Position numbers and translations under genes: made by a program | Notes under the pieces: model-generated | What the model saw: only the letters and a program-made list of their open reading frames with translations | Databases searched by the model: none | What the model was told of the DNA's origin: nothing | NCBI RefSeq assembly: GCF_037975245.1 | Contig: NC_092578.1 | Span: 498,001-562,000, forward strand | Length of the DNA: 64,000 bases | Direction of reading: 5' to 3' | Origin: Apostichopus japonicus | Lineage: Eukaryota; Echinodermata; Holothuroidea; Aspidochirotida; Stichopodidae | Shown here: positions 36,467 through 48,283 of the stretch, one piece after another | How the letters are laid out: the number at the start of each line of letters is the position of its first letter | How positions within the stretch are numbered: the stretch's first letter is position 1

Positions 36467-36472
36467 AATAAA
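36467..36472 (+). promoter_or_regulatory. Candidate poly(A) signal, ARHGAP gene
   Basis: AATAAA is followed within 10 nt by a T/G-rich element. It is the first canonical hexamer noticed with a good downstream element after the stop. Confidence 0.35.
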
Positions 36473-36499
36473 GGCTTTGTTAGCTTTGTGAGATTTATC

Positions 36500-39400
36500 T
36501 GTAGTACACATCTTTCATTAAACTGACTGCATGATACATTTGGATGAAAGTGGTTAATGGTCAGGTAGATCTGACAATTTAAAAAATACATTTGCTGGCT
36601 GCAATATTTATGAAGTTATAAGAATGTAAAGTAACCATAAAAGAACAAACTTTAGTTGTTAAGAATAGGGAATGCAGCTGCATTTTCAAAAACATGAAAA
36701 TATAAGTCATGACCTTAAATGCATCAAACATGATCAGGTGAATTACTAAGGGTCTTAGCATAGAGTTGTATTGGTTTTTACTAAGGGTCTTAGCATGGGG
36801 TTGTATTGGCTTCTGACTCAATTGTTTGGGATATATCATCATAAGTAGCAAATTTTTCAGGCATATGTTAGTACTTTCTTTCTTTTAACTCTGGACCAAG
36901 AATGAGTCTAAAAGTAGCATCCTCTACCTCAGCAGAACTCAAATGCACACTTTGGAAAGATTTTTAATCGTTTCTAGAAGAGAGACACTCTCTCTCCCTC
37001 TCTTTGTAGCTATAGAGGATTCTGGGAATAATTTAAATTTGAAGATAATAGGGAGAGATGCTCTCCAAACAAAGCAGATCCTGAAACTTGGAAATGTTAT
37101 TTGTTATGTTTGTATTTCTGTTTTTATCTGAAAGAAGTCTTTAGGATTCTTACCTCTACATGACAGTTTTGGCATCACCTTTGTAAGGTTAATTAACCGT
37201 TTGATTGAAGCCAACCCTTGGTGTTGCAGGGTATCTTCTGTATAGTGAGACATTCCTACAGTCAGGGAATAACTTCAGCTAGTTAATTTTCCTATTGCTA
37301 AATAAGGTCCATGTCTGTATGACAAATCTACCCATGGACCCTAAGGGCTCATCCACCCTAACACCCCCCCCCCTCTTTTTCCCACCCTCCAAGACTTTCT
37401 CCCGGTCAGCTGAATTAAATGAAGAGCAAGAGAGGAAACTGTTTATATTCACTGCTTGAGAGAGTGGTCTGTTGGGAGATGATATTACAAGTTAAGCTAT
37501 GGTAAGCAATAAGATAGCTTGTTGGTGATAAATCATATTTAAGTGGCAATCATGAATTTCTATTGAATTTGTTAAAAATTATTTTCTATTTTGATATACG
37601 TAACAGTAGCACAAAATATTTGTTTAATTTTATCTTCTTTTATTTGAAGTAACTTGAATATTATTATTTCTGAAGATTCATTTGGTATATGCGATTTTCA
37701 TTTATATTTTTATATATCAGAGGAACAAGAATAATGTTTGTAGAGCTGATTATAAGATCAGTGAGCTTCCTCAGTTTTAGTTCAAGTAAATATCTGGAAC
37801 AAGTTTGATGGAGATTGTAATTTAATCTTTCAAATAATTCCTGTAGCTTGTTATGATTACTACTTTTGAAGGGAAATTTAATAAAAATTAAACCCATTTT
37901 ACTTGTAGGAAGTATGACTGAGATAGTCTTTAGTGGCTTACAAAAGAACACAAAAATGTTCTTAAAGGGGTTTGTTGGATGGGGGTTGGAGAGGGAAGGG
38001 TGTTTGGAGAGGGGAAGGAGTTCAAGCTAACGTGATCGTTGTGTTAGTGGATGATTCAAAAGAGTAACCAAGTCTATCATTCCTAATTAACAATTACATT
38101 CTGTGCAATTCTGGACCAAGATTACCTGTGTAAAACTGACCAATACTTGTTTTGTCTAAGATTCATGATAGGGGATTATATCAGCAGTCCAGCTGTGCCC
38201 CCCCCCCCCCCAAAGGTCTACCCTCAGTGACAATCTTGATTTTGTTAGAGGTAAACTATGAGTTTGCTTGGATAAGTGTCTCAACTATTTGTCATTTTCA
38301 AGGTTCTGTACTTACATGTTTGGTTTTGAACAACATATGAAAATATCTTCCACATTGTAGTATAAAGATTTGAGTGTAAAGTGAGATAAAGGATAAAAAG
38401 AAAATTGTGCCAAATTTTCATGTGTTTCTGTGTGTAGATTTGTGTTGTAGTAATTTAATATGGTACTGGTGGGTGCTGTTATATTATTCTCATATACCAG
38501 CAGAGAAACATGTTTGACTCCCTGGGTGGATTTCATCCGTTTTATATATCACCATCTAGTCCTAATCTACAACCTGAATAAGATGAAACTATGAAGGAAG
38601 GACTTATCATATTTCCGGGAAATATAAGTTGAAATTGATTTAATTTGGTTTGATGATACAGATGGTTAATATTTTTTACATGACTGAGGCTTGACATATC
38701 ACAAGTACTTCTGAAGGAAAGTCACCTAAATATAAAGCTTGGCGACTAAAAACCAAGTGTTAGTTAATAAATTAGTAGTAGCCACATAAACAGTAATATC
38801 AAACTCTTTTTGAGAATGATTGTATATCAATTTATATTTTAGGTCATGTACAAGATGTATTATTTACAAGGTCAGTTTTACAAGATCAAAAGTAAACGAT
38901 TAATTTGAATCTGACAAGGAAATGAACAAACAAACTGTTTGTAGCAGCAAAGAAATTTGAAAAGTAAAACAAAATAAGAGGGATATTAGATCTGGTGCTA
39001 TAAATGTTACAACTAATAGATGTTTTGTACATGAAGTATGGCCAAAACAGAATATTAGCTTTGTAGCCTCCTGAGTAATATGTATTTACTTAGGTTAGTT
39101 TGTAAACGAGTTTTCAATATTCATGGTGATATGGTCTGTGTTAAACATGTCATGAAAGGTTACATTACTGCTATGATGTATTTGATGTTTATTCATGTTG
39201 CTTAATTAATGCATATTCGTGATACATGGATTGCACAGATCCGTCACGCAACTTGTTCTGGTGATGCTGGTATTTTTCGTTAGTCAACTGGACTCTAAAA
39301 ATATTGTAAATCTTACGTACATAACTACAGTGAAGTCTTATAGTTGTGATAACTTGTATGTCCATTGCTAAGGCTGGGTTATTATTAAGTTTTGTGGCAG

Positions 39401-41457
39401 ACAGTGCAGGTGAACAAGCCTGTTTATACAAATGTGGAAAATAAAAATGTGTTGTTGAAAAGTACTTTAATTATATGTTTTTTATGACTTGAAAGCCATC
39501 GCAGGTGGTATAGTCAGTTGTTACTCATAAAACTATTATGATATTATTCTAGTTATAGTGGAATGGTGTTTGGGCAAATACACTGAGCGTAGGGTATGAG
39601 ATGAGATTATATGGTGATGTGTGTATTAAGGGTAGTGATTAATGTGTGTGTTGTCACATATGGTATGGCTAGTGAATATGCATGAGGGCTTATGATTATT
39701 TAAAGTAAGGGAGCAATATATTACTTATTTGTTTATTTCTAATACACAAATTTATTTCATATTTTGATAAAACCGAGTCCTTGTTTTGAAGGGTTTTTGT
39801 GTTTTGTCTCTTTCATGTTTTATACTCGTGGCTATGCTTTCATAATGACTCGAGATTGTATATTTGCATTCATGAATATTAATGAATTATTAAAGAAATA
39901 TCACCGTTGGATGGACAGAGGCCTGTAAATACATTGCTAAAGAACATCAATTATTTCTTGCTCCTTAATTTCCCGCCCCCCCCCCTCCTCTTTACGTAAC
40001 TGATTTGTTAATATCCCACACTTAATTTGCATAATGCACAAAAATTAGTGAGAATTCAAGAGGTTCTGTACTACGCCAAACTGACAGAAATAGCGGGAGC
40101 TGATTCTAGAATTACAAGCAAAGAGATAAAGAAGAGTCTGTTCAGTCGATGGTGTTTTATATTACTACAATATAATAATTTCAATATCTGAAAATCTATG
40201 CATATATGTTAAGTTAAAACACATTCTGTAATAGTTGTCATACCCAGTGGAATATTAAATTGATAAGTTTTTATTCTATTAAACATTTCAAAATTTCATT
40301 GACATTATTATTATGAAGAAATTAACCCATAAACTATTCTAAGGCTATAAATTACAGCTGGGTTTAACACTGCATTACAAACACCTTAATCCCATATATC
40401 TGACATCATTCACATTTATTAATTCTAATATATTTATTCAGTTCAGAACAGATTTGGGATGTTTAGTCCCACAACCTCCCACCAACCGTAACTTTTTAAT
40501 ATGTTGAATGTGTTCCCTCTATCTTAGAATATCGACACCATTCCATAAGAACAGAGTTGTAACAAGTCAGTTTACAATCGAGTTAAGTCATTACTAGTCC
40601 CTATTCTTTAGCCACTTGACTCACTTTTAAAAATTAGTGACTTGAGTCATGTGACTTGTTACAACACTGCCTAAGAAAACAAGTATCAACATGGCAGCAT
40701 TGGTCAAGTTTATATGAAACTTTACATCATGTTTCAGCCCAGAAAATACATCTTAAAATGGTTAATCAACAAAATAGAATGTCTGTTACCTCCCCAGCAT
40801 AAGTGTCACCAACAGATGACATTCAGCAAGTATTTAAAGAAAAAGTAATCATCAATCAACTTCTGTTGTCACAAAACTCTCTTGAATCAAAAGTGGTTCT
40901 TGAGTAGTTGTACTATTGCAAATGACATCAACAGTTATGCTACAGTTATACCTACTGAATTCCTGCTTCCCATACGATTTCTGAGCTGTGACTCATATTG
41001 TGGCTTTCCAAGGCTAGCAGCAATTAATAAAATGCTAAAGCCAAAAACTACACAATATATATACTCCCTGGTGATTGTACTGCACATTGCTAGGTTTGAC
41101 TGCAATAAGTCTGTGAAACACATCACACATACACATATACCAAAAGTTGGGGGATATCCTGGAGGCTGGAATTTAAGAGCCATAATGCTGAGGAGCACTT
41201 AAATATGGCAACAGACCACCCATTAAATTTCTAGTTTTACTTTTAAATTAACTTGCTATATGTTAACATGTCATACATACTGTACTTCATATATTTAAAA
41301 TTGTTGTGCCATTTGCAACTAAGCCACGTAAGCTCATTAGTTGACACGCTGATCATATTTTATATTGAAATCAGTGAATTATGCTAATTCTATGGAATAT
41401 TATGTATCCTAAAGGATTTGTCCCAAAATCAATAGAAATATCAAAAACATGAGTAAT
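36500..41457. other. Intergenic stretch between convergent genes
   Basis: AT-rich sequence without supported exons. C-runs occur at 37365-37374, 38198-38211 and 39973-39985. It may still include more distal ARHGAP 3' UTR. No RNA gene or transposon boundary was recognised. Confidence 0.5.
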
Positions 41458-41463
41458 TTTATT
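41458..41463 (-). promoter_or_regulatory. Poly(A) signal of the GTSE1-like gene
   Basis: TTTATT on the plus strand reads AATAAA on the minus strand, 44 nt past the TAA stop at 41507-41509. Confidence 0.55.
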
Positions 41464-41506
41464 TTCGTATGAGGGCTTTTCTGGCTCCAATCCTTGTCTG
41501 ACCATG

Positions 41507-41616
41507 TTACATCTTCTTACTCAGAATGGACCTTCCCCTGACTGTTGGCCTGCTGGGGCTGGAAAATTCTGTAACTTCAGTGATGAGGTTGTTTGTCCAT
41601 CTTAGATGCGGCCTGT
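41507..41616 (-). CDS. GTSE1-like gene, last coding exon
   Basis: On the minus strand the acceptor is TTTGTGTTTGTTTCTTCAG, and the exon runs to TAA at 41507-41509. It starts in phase 1, matching the previous exon. The peptide is DRPHLRWTNNLITEVTEFSS followed by PSRPTVRGRSILSKKM. A competing acceptor four bases downstream (ACAG|GCCGCATC) would hit an immediate stop, so the upstream one is chosen. The tail is basic and unrecognised. Confidence 0.65.
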
Positions 41617-41635
41617 CTGAAGAAACAAACACAAA

Positions 41636-41960
41636 CAATGTAAGCACTGTACATACCATATACGTACTGTACATACAATATAAGCACTACATATACAATA
41701 TAAGCACTGCACATACAATATATTCACTGTACATACAATATAATCACTGCACATACAATATAAGCACTGCACATACAAATTAAGCACTGTACATACAATA
41801 TAAGCACTGCACATACAAATTAAGCACTGCACATACAATATAAGCACTGCACATACAATATAAGCACTGCATATACAATATAAGCACTGTACATACAATT
41901 TAAGCACTGCACATTCAATATAAGCGCTGCACATACAATATAAGCACTGCACATATACTA
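41636..41960. repeat. 20-bp minisatellite x about 16 beside a 3' splice site
   Basis: About sixteen copies of ACATACAATATAAGCACTGC occur, with variants TGT/TGC and AATATA/AAATTA. On the minus strand each unit reads CTTATATTGTATGTGCAG, a T-rich run ending in GCAG. The array occupies the last intron of the GTSE1-like gene (41617-42253) and ends about 20 nt before the true acceptor. Confidence 0.93.
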
Positions 41961-42253
41961 AGCATGATGTGTAACATATGTTATATGTTAAATAGGACTG
42001 AGACAAGCCATTAAGCTACTATCTGATATAAATCTATTAACAAAATAATAGCATCTTTTTGTATAACACATTTCAATGTTAACATATTTAATATTATTAA
42101 ATAAGTAATAATATTATTAAATAAGTAATTAAACATTATCACAATTAAAATATTACAAGTCAGCAAGGCCATTTAATAGAAAAAAAAATGTCTGCACCAC
42201 TTCCCTGGTGTGTTACCAACGATGTGTAATTATATTTGCTAATGATTTCCTAC

Positions 42254-42368
42254 CTTGGTTGACATTCGGTAAAGACTCTGGAGAACTGCAAGTATAACTC
42301 TCCTCTGTTAACAACTGAGCATTCTTCCAGGTATAAAATCTGGTCAATTCATCAAAACTGTTGTCATC
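42254..42368 (-). CDS. GTSE1-like gene, third coding exon
   Basis: Minus-strand acceptor TTGTCCTCAG and donor CAAG|GTAGGA. Phase 0 to 1, 115 nt. The peptide DDNSFDELTRFYTWKNAQLL is followed by TEESYTCSSPESLPNVNQ. It is a mixed segment with a short predicted helix and a Ser-rich tail. It is unrecognised beyond fitting the gene. Confidence 0.7.
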
Positions 42369-42566
42369 CTGAGGACAAGAAATGTGGAAGGAGATTGTTA
42401 GTGCAAGCCTTTTACTATAGGTTGACTTCAATCTATAAGCATTTACTGGAGCTAGTATTATTATTTCCAAGATGGCACCCATCATGCTGCATCATGTCAG
42501 CAAAGAGAAACAAGCATTGGTACCATTGTACTCCTTAGATAACTTATCCAACTAATATGTATTTAC

Positions 42567-42686
42567 CAAGGTTTCTGTGGGTGAAGCTTCAATTCTGTTT
42601 ATTGTAGCTGCTGCAGGTCTCAATGCCTCCAAATCAGCCACATTACTCTGTAAAGCCAGTGCGTTCTCCACCCGCTGGTTAAATTG
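42567..42686 (-). CDS. GTSE1-like gene, second coding exon
   Basis: Minus-strand acceptor TTTGATTCGATAG and donor TTG|GTAAAT. Phase 0-0, 40 codons. QFNQRVENALALQSNVADLE is followed by ALRPAAATINRIEASPTETL. It continues the helical region begun at the end of the first exon, with heptad-like Leu/Ala/Val positions, which suggests a coiled coil across the exon junction. Confidence 0.7.
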
Positions 42687-43175
42687 CTATCGAATCAAAA
42701 GATTGATAAAGAAAGAAAAGAACAAACATCAAGTAATGATTGAATGAATTACTGGTTGAACTGAGAAGCAAAAGAGCAGACTTATATTCAACATGGAAAC
42801 ATGTAGAACCTCTCTTCAAGCTGGATTTAGGAGAGTCTTAATGTTGACAAACTGTGATCGACATCTGTCTGTAATAGTCTTTGTAATTTTTCTTTGACAA
42901 AAAATTGCTTTTAAAGGATAGCAACATAATTTTAGAATGTTGAAAATTTCTGATTTCTTATATTCCTTTTATGAGGATACAATTTTACACCTAGTAAACA
43001 TTGTAGCAAAATGAAATTCTAATATTCTTGATGGTACAGTTGTGATAGAAATCTATTGTTTCATTTTTTATACAACTTTATGGTGGTTAAGTTTGAACAA
43101 TTTCCCTATTTTTATTGACAATAAAAGTTCTAACAAGGTTCTTGTGATATGACTGAGATCACAAGCTTGTCTTAC

Positions 43176-44930
43176 CCTTTTGTCTTCTTGTAACAGCCTG
43201 TGTTTCATTTCATCCTTAGCTTGTTTTAATCTCATCAGCTGAGCTTTCTTCTGCTCCAGAAGTTTCCTTCGTAGTGACATAGGAGAATCCACCTCGCCAT
43301 TTGTGAAGTTACACATCTGTGGGCTGGTACCGATTGCATCAGTCCCAAGTGAACAGTTACTGTCAACGGGAGATCTGTTATGTACATTCATATTTTCAGA
43401 AGTGTGTTGTGACATCACTCTTGAGTTATCTCTCAGTGTGATTGGGCTATAACAAGGACTTGCAGTAAGCTGTCTACCTCCTGACAGTAAATTTGAACAC
43501 TCACAAAGAGCCGGTGATGAACTTGACATTCCCCTTGCTTGGATATTCAGACCAAAATCCCTCACCTCTGTAGCAGTATCTACAAGAGCATCCTCATCCT
43601 TGCAGGAAACCGCATCTATGATTTCATCACTGGCAATCTTTTGGAACTCTGGTTGTTGAAATATGATGACTGAATTTTCTTTGTTATGAATATTCAGATC
43701 TTTACTAAGAGGAGATGATTGGTTAGCTGACTCTTCAGTATTTCTAGGAGTATAACCTATAAGACTGGGAACATTTGTATGTGACTGATCGCAATTATTT
43801 AATTTACCTGCATTTGATCCAGCTTTTACTTGGGCAAAGACAGATAGCTTCGAAGGCTGTAAAGTATCAACCTTGTGTTCACTAGAAGATTGCTCATCCT
43901 TACACAATCCTGAACAATCTTGCAAACACGCATCACATTTAGTCTCATCATTGATTTCAATTCCAGACAATGTTTCCTTGGTTTGACATGGCTTTAAATT
44001 CTGTTCTTCAGATTCACATTCTATTTCTTTCACATCCTCACTTTCTACCTGTTCATTGTCAGAAATTGAATTTTGGACTTCAGTGAAAGAGAGATTTATT
44101 GAACATTCTTCATTTGGTGTACCTTCAGACAGTTTTTCAACAACATTTGAATTTCGTTCCTCACAATGTGAATCATTAATGTCAGTGACTTCTGCTTGAT
44201 TTTGCACTTTACATTGAGTATCTCTTTCCTTTTCTTCTGTTAGAATATTTCCATTTTTAACATCCTCATCACCCTTGTGCAGGATACCATCAACTTTTGA
44301 GGAAACTTTAGGTACCTTATACAATAAAGGAGATGCATGGTTGGCCAAAGGTGTGGAAATATGTTTCCGTTTGAACGGCGACCTTGTTTCACTTTCAGAT
44401 ATGCTAACAGATGAAGGACTGCGAGTGGGGGAACTCCACTCTTCCCTAGTTTTATGAATTAAATCCATCAATGCTTTGGATTTCTTCTGAAAAGGAGACT
44501 CCTTTTTCTCATTTGAATCATTTTCATTCTTGGTTAGCTCCAAAATTTTTGGAAGAGGAGAGTCCTTAGTTGGACTGTCCCCTTTTAGCTTTTTCAAGAC
44601 TTTTTGAGGTGTCTGGATATTCCCTTGACTTGGCTCTGTTACACTTGCAGCATCTGTGTCATTTTCAGTTTGATTAGTTGTTAGATTTTCAAAGCAATCT
44701 CTATCTATGACATCAGTTTCTGACATGACATCATCAAACACTTCATCGGATAAGGAGTCCTCACCTTCTTGTTCACACTGAGAAGAACTGCTTGACGATG
44801 CATTCAGGTCCTTCCTAAAAGACGGCATGAAAACTTGTGTAGCTCTTCTCAACTTTGATGCTTTCTTAGCTTCTTTGGCCAAAATAGGGCCAAAGAAGAC
44901 TTCATCGTCACTGCTGATGCTGGGATCCAT
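43176..44930 (-). CDS. GTSE1-like gene, large first coding exon (585 residues)
   Basis: The ATG at 44930-44928 lies 8 nt inside the exon, after acceptor GTTGTAATTTAG|GTAGTCTA, so an untranslated exon lies upstream. The donor is AAAAGG|GTAAGA at 43175. Reading on past the donor gives 35 more codons that are intron. Residues 8-15 are DDEVFFGP. Residues 1-60 are basic with a Ser tract, then an acidic patch (EQEGEDSLSDEVFDDVMSET). Residues about 110-200 are basic/Ser-Pro-rich with many SP/TP sites (SPTRSP, KDSPLPK), possible CDK sites, and one SxLP resembling EB1-binding SxIP motifs. Residues about 300-345 include a Cys cluster (CDACLQDCSGLC). The end RRKLLEQKKAQLMRLKQAKD is strongly helical. Confidence 0.8.
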
Positions 44931-44940
44931 TAGACTACCT

Positions 44941-46147
44941 AAATTACAACATAAGAGTAATGGGTGAGTTATGTGAGTTTATGACATTGTTAATTTGTAA
45001 ACCTACAAGACTGTTCATGCTGCCTTCCCTTAAACTGAGGTTATACTGAAATTACTCATTTTAATCATATAGCATGATTTCTTCGTGCATACTCCTAACA
45101 GTCACAGACCTTCTAAAACAGAATCTCAAAATTGTTGCCTTCTCACAGGCACTCCCAACATATTCTACACAATAATTAGCCTAGGCCCAGAAAAGAAGCT
45201 GACAGTGCCTCTTTCTCTAGATCTCATAGTCATACAATCATCATTGAACTTGAAGATAGGAAATGAATATCAACCATATTTTTCAAACAATGTTTACATA
45301 ACTATCTTTCAACTTTTTTAATAATTTATTTCTATTCTCATTTTGTTTGTTTCGCCTAGCGTGACTCAGTCACGGTATTTCGGTCATTCAACAAGCCTAA
45401 TGTCTGGGCAGAGGCTATATGACTAGTAAACCTAGAGGTACCGTAGTACTAGAGGTGTAATTAATAACAATCTAGCCTATGCCTATATAATATAAGTAGT
45501 TAGAACAACAATGTATCACAACGATTTCTACATTCTCTTCGTTAAAGGAAGCTTGAAAAGGAGTTGATTCCAAGTTAATAAACACAGTACTGACTTCGGT
45601 TAATAGTTTTTAGTAATTATTAAGTTATGCTTAGGCCTCATACTAGGCTTACTGTACGTGAAACTGCACGGTAAGTGTATGCGACTGTAACTGATACCAG
45701 TTCCACGACAATGAACATTGGCCGGTATTGGTTCGAGTTGAGAACTATTTCGTGGCTAAATTCAAACAGAAGATACTAACTAGTTCAATTGGTACCTTTA
45801 AGACGTTTCTAAACAATATTCACTGAATATTTCTTGTATTTTTTTCGAGATAAATTCTCAATTCCGCGTATACATGAAAACTTTGTTACACTGTAACAAA
45901 ATTTAAAGTACGCGGCTGTGTCTCTTGATTGGCTATCGTTTCTACTAAACAATCACAACCAATGGGAAAGCGTTATCCAAAGTCTGCACGAAGCTAATAG
46001 TAACTGCGAGGGTGCAACAGTGGCATTCGCTTTCAACTATAAGCATAAGTACAGGATACCATGCCTGCATTTTTATATTAATAACACAATTTAAAAAAAA
46101 ACCTGTTGAATCATCACCGATTTTATATTTTTCATGTCACAAAAAGA
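44941..46147 (-). promoter_or_regulatory. 5' intron and promoter region of the GTSE1-like gene
   Basis: The acceptor before 44938 implies a 5' untranslated exon in this stretch. Its exact position is not clear. At 45902-45963 there is a cluster: TTTAAA (45902-45907), ATTGG (45928-45932, which is CCAAT on the minus strand) and CCAAT (45959-45963) exactly 31 bp apart. NF-Y CCAAT boxes at about 31-33 bp spacing with a CHR (TTTGAA/TTTAAA) a few tens of bases downstream are the usual layout of G2/M gene promoters in animals. In the minus direction the order CCAAT, CCAAT, CHR is correct. This is inference from motifs. Confidence 0.4.
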
Positions 46148-46386
46148 GGTATGCTGTATAGGCCCCAAATATGCTAGATATTCAAATATGGTCACATTTG
46201 GTCAAAATTCTTAAACTGTTTTTATTACAACCTGCAAGGAAATTTTCCTAACTGGGACATTCAGTCATCTTGTGTGTTCCTTAAAAATGTCCAAGAACAA
46301 TTTGGACAGTAAATACCTCCAAGAAAGTACCTTTTGAAAACTTCTAGCAAGTATAGCGTGCTATAATTTGGGGCCTATACTGTACC
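46148..46386. mobile_element. 239-bp MITE with 23-bp terminal inverted repeats
   Basis: The left end GGTATGCTGTATAGGCCCCA, AAT and the reverse of the right end GGTACAGTATAGGCCCCAAA, T match with few differences. The interior is AT-rich and non-coding. No clear target duplication. Confidence 0.65.
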
Positions 46387-47027
46387 TTTAAGTCCGAAAC
46401 ACTATGTATGAGGCAGGCACTGAAGACTCCTGAACGAAAAAAATATAATACATGACACACAAAAACATACTCCTTTGCCCATGTATCCCACACCCCTTCC
46501 TATTATCCTACCCACGGCACTGTGCCTGCATGATGCACCTTCTTCTGTTAATGCGAAACTTTGATTACGAGACACAGAAGGACCCGGAACACAGTGCTGC
46601 CAAGTCACCCGCTTTGGGCGGGTGTCACCCGCATTTTCGGGTCGTCTCCCGCTCACCCGCCCACCTGTCCGAATCTCCCGCATTTTCCAAAAAACTCCCG
46701 CATTTTTGAAGAATCTCCCGCATTGTAGGCCCACAGAGTTTTTCATGTGAAAGTGTATCATTGCTAGCGTGAAATTCATTTCATCACACCAAAATGCGAA
46801 TTATCTCAGAACCGCCAGGATCGGAAATTACTCAAAGCCGATCGTGCTAAATATGCCCGGCTGAAAGCAACGTTACCTATACGATTCGTGAAAAATAATA
46901 CCGTTACGACACACGTGAACGCTACAGCGTCCGCAAAATTTCAGAGATTTTTTTTATTTCAAGATATTTTTTCCTCTGGAATGAAAAAAAAAATTGACAC
47001 AATACAAATATGGAGACAGTATAGATT
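46387..47027. other. Repetitive intergenic stretch with CCCGCATTTT repeats
   Basis: A GC-rich block at 46595-46725 contains several CCCGCATTTT and CACCCGC words, and resembles a dispersed repeat by its composition. Nothing codes convincingly here. The rest is AT-rich. Confidence 0.4.
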
Positions 47028-47147
47028 CAGCTTAGATGACCCGGGAAGTGATGTTTCCGGCCATCTGAGGGGCCGTAAGATCCCAAAATTTTCTTGTACG
47101 CTTCGCGCCAACTCATGGTGGCGCTCCGCTTAGATGGTGTACGTAAC
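47028..47147 (-). mobile_element. Fragment of the hAT-like repeat family
   Basis: On the minus strand it carries AAGCGGAGCGCCACCATGAG, TTGGCGCGAAGCGTACAAGA and AGATGGCCGGAAAC. The same words recur at 47668, 48005 and 55563. It has no terminal repeats left. Confidence 0.65.
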
Positions 47148-47615
47148 CAACAGCACCAGGCAATTTTCACCCGCCTAAAAAACAACTGACCTTGGCATCT
47201 CTGGGAACAGGTCATCTCCTAGGTTAGAGATGGTCACGTGGGGATTGATCACAAACAAAGGAGTTATAGTATTGAAATGAGAAATTAAAGTCAAGATGAA
47301 AGTAAAATCAAATGAAATTATAATGATGTTTGGAAGATTTTCAATATGTCTTGACAGTTTGACTAATTACATCTAACGAAGTGACTTGACTGTTAAGCAG
47401 CGTGGTTATTATAATTTTCGATAGTAACTGAGCTTTTGTCTTGATTCATGAGTTGTTTATTGTTCTTTAAGTACATTTCAAGACAGGAATAAATTACGTC
47501 GATAAAATGTTTCATTGATCATTAATTTATTGATGAAATTGATGAAATCACATAAGTAGGTCTACTTCTTTCGACATACTACATGCCATTTACTATATTA
47601 ACTGTAATTCATATG

Positions 47616-47790
47616 CAGGCGCGGCGGAACGGAAAAATTATTGGGGGGGCTAATGTGTGGAGACTATCTAAGCGGAGCGCCACCATCGGTTGGCGCGGAG
47701 CGTACAAGAAGAAAATTTTGGGTTTTTTCAAACCCCCAGATGGCCGGAAACGGCCCTTCCCGAGTGTTTTATGCTGCGAATACCTAGCCC
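47616..47790 (+). mobile_element. Fragment of the hAT-like repeat family
   Basis: It begins CAGGCGCGGCGGAACGG with a following G-run, then AAGCGGAGCGCCACCATCGG, TTGGCGCGGAGCGTACAAGA and CCAGATGGCCGGAAACGG. The right end is not found. Confidence 0.65.
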
Positions 47791-48283
47791 TAAAATATGG
47801 GTCTCAAGCCTGCAATTTCTCAGATTGCACGTAAAAGTCTGTAAAATCATTGTAATTTGTATATTCGATGGTGTTTTAAGAGAGTAGCTATTACTCGTAG
47901 TGTACTCGCAAAGACGTTTTTGAGTGTGGTAAGGGCAGTGGCGGGGCTAGGGGTATTGGTCAGGGGGGGCAAGAATGGTCTGTAGGGGCGCTTTCGACAC
48001 TATCTAAGCGGAGCGCCACCACAGGTTGGCGCGGAGCGTACAGAAAATTTTTGAGTAAAGATACTCCCTAGATTGCGGGAAATTACCCTTTCCGGGCCTT
48101 GCTAATTTGCAGATAAACGGAGAATAAAAAGGTGTCGTCGCCATTTTGTCGGAAAATTACACCAACAGAATATGACAAATGTCAATAGGTATATGAGAGC
48201 GCAATAAAATAGTCAATAATCGCGAATAAGTAAAAAGTAGTGAAAAGCTGAAAAGGGCGCCAGCAGTCCATTTGAGTCCGTCA

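Larger units (their letters stand above)
34887..36490 (+). other. Probable 3' UTR of the ARHGAP gene
   Basis: This follows the stop directly. An AATAAA at 36467-36472 with a downstream GT-rich stretch (GGCTTTGTTAGCTTTGTGAG) is a plausible poly(A) site. Other AATAAA words occur further down, so the end is uncertain. It contains two small repeats at 34985-35325. Confidence 0.45.
41507..44938 (-). other. GTSE1-like mitotic/microtubule protein gene
   Basis: Four coding exons on the minus strand (1755, 120, 115 and 110 nt) join in phase to 700 codons including the stop. The protein is acidic, Ser/Thr/Glu-rich and low in complexity. It has DDEVFFGP at residues 8-15, a hallmark of the GTSE1 N-terminal region, a basic/Pro segment with SPLPKI at about 120-130, and a C-terminal coiled-coil-like helix (RRKLLEQKKAQLMRLKQAKD). 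Vertebrate GTSE1 is a G2/M-expressed protein that binds microtubule plus ends, clathrin and p53 and modulates microtubule stability. The rest of the protein was not aligned to GTSE1, so the name is held at motif level. A fast-evolving orthologue or an unrelated protein with the same short motif are both possible. Confidence 0.5.

Noticed and set aside
41602-42006. 134-codon minus-strand frame of Cys/Tyr-rich repeats
   Set aside because: It is the 20-bp array read through; it overlaps the true last exon in a different frame.
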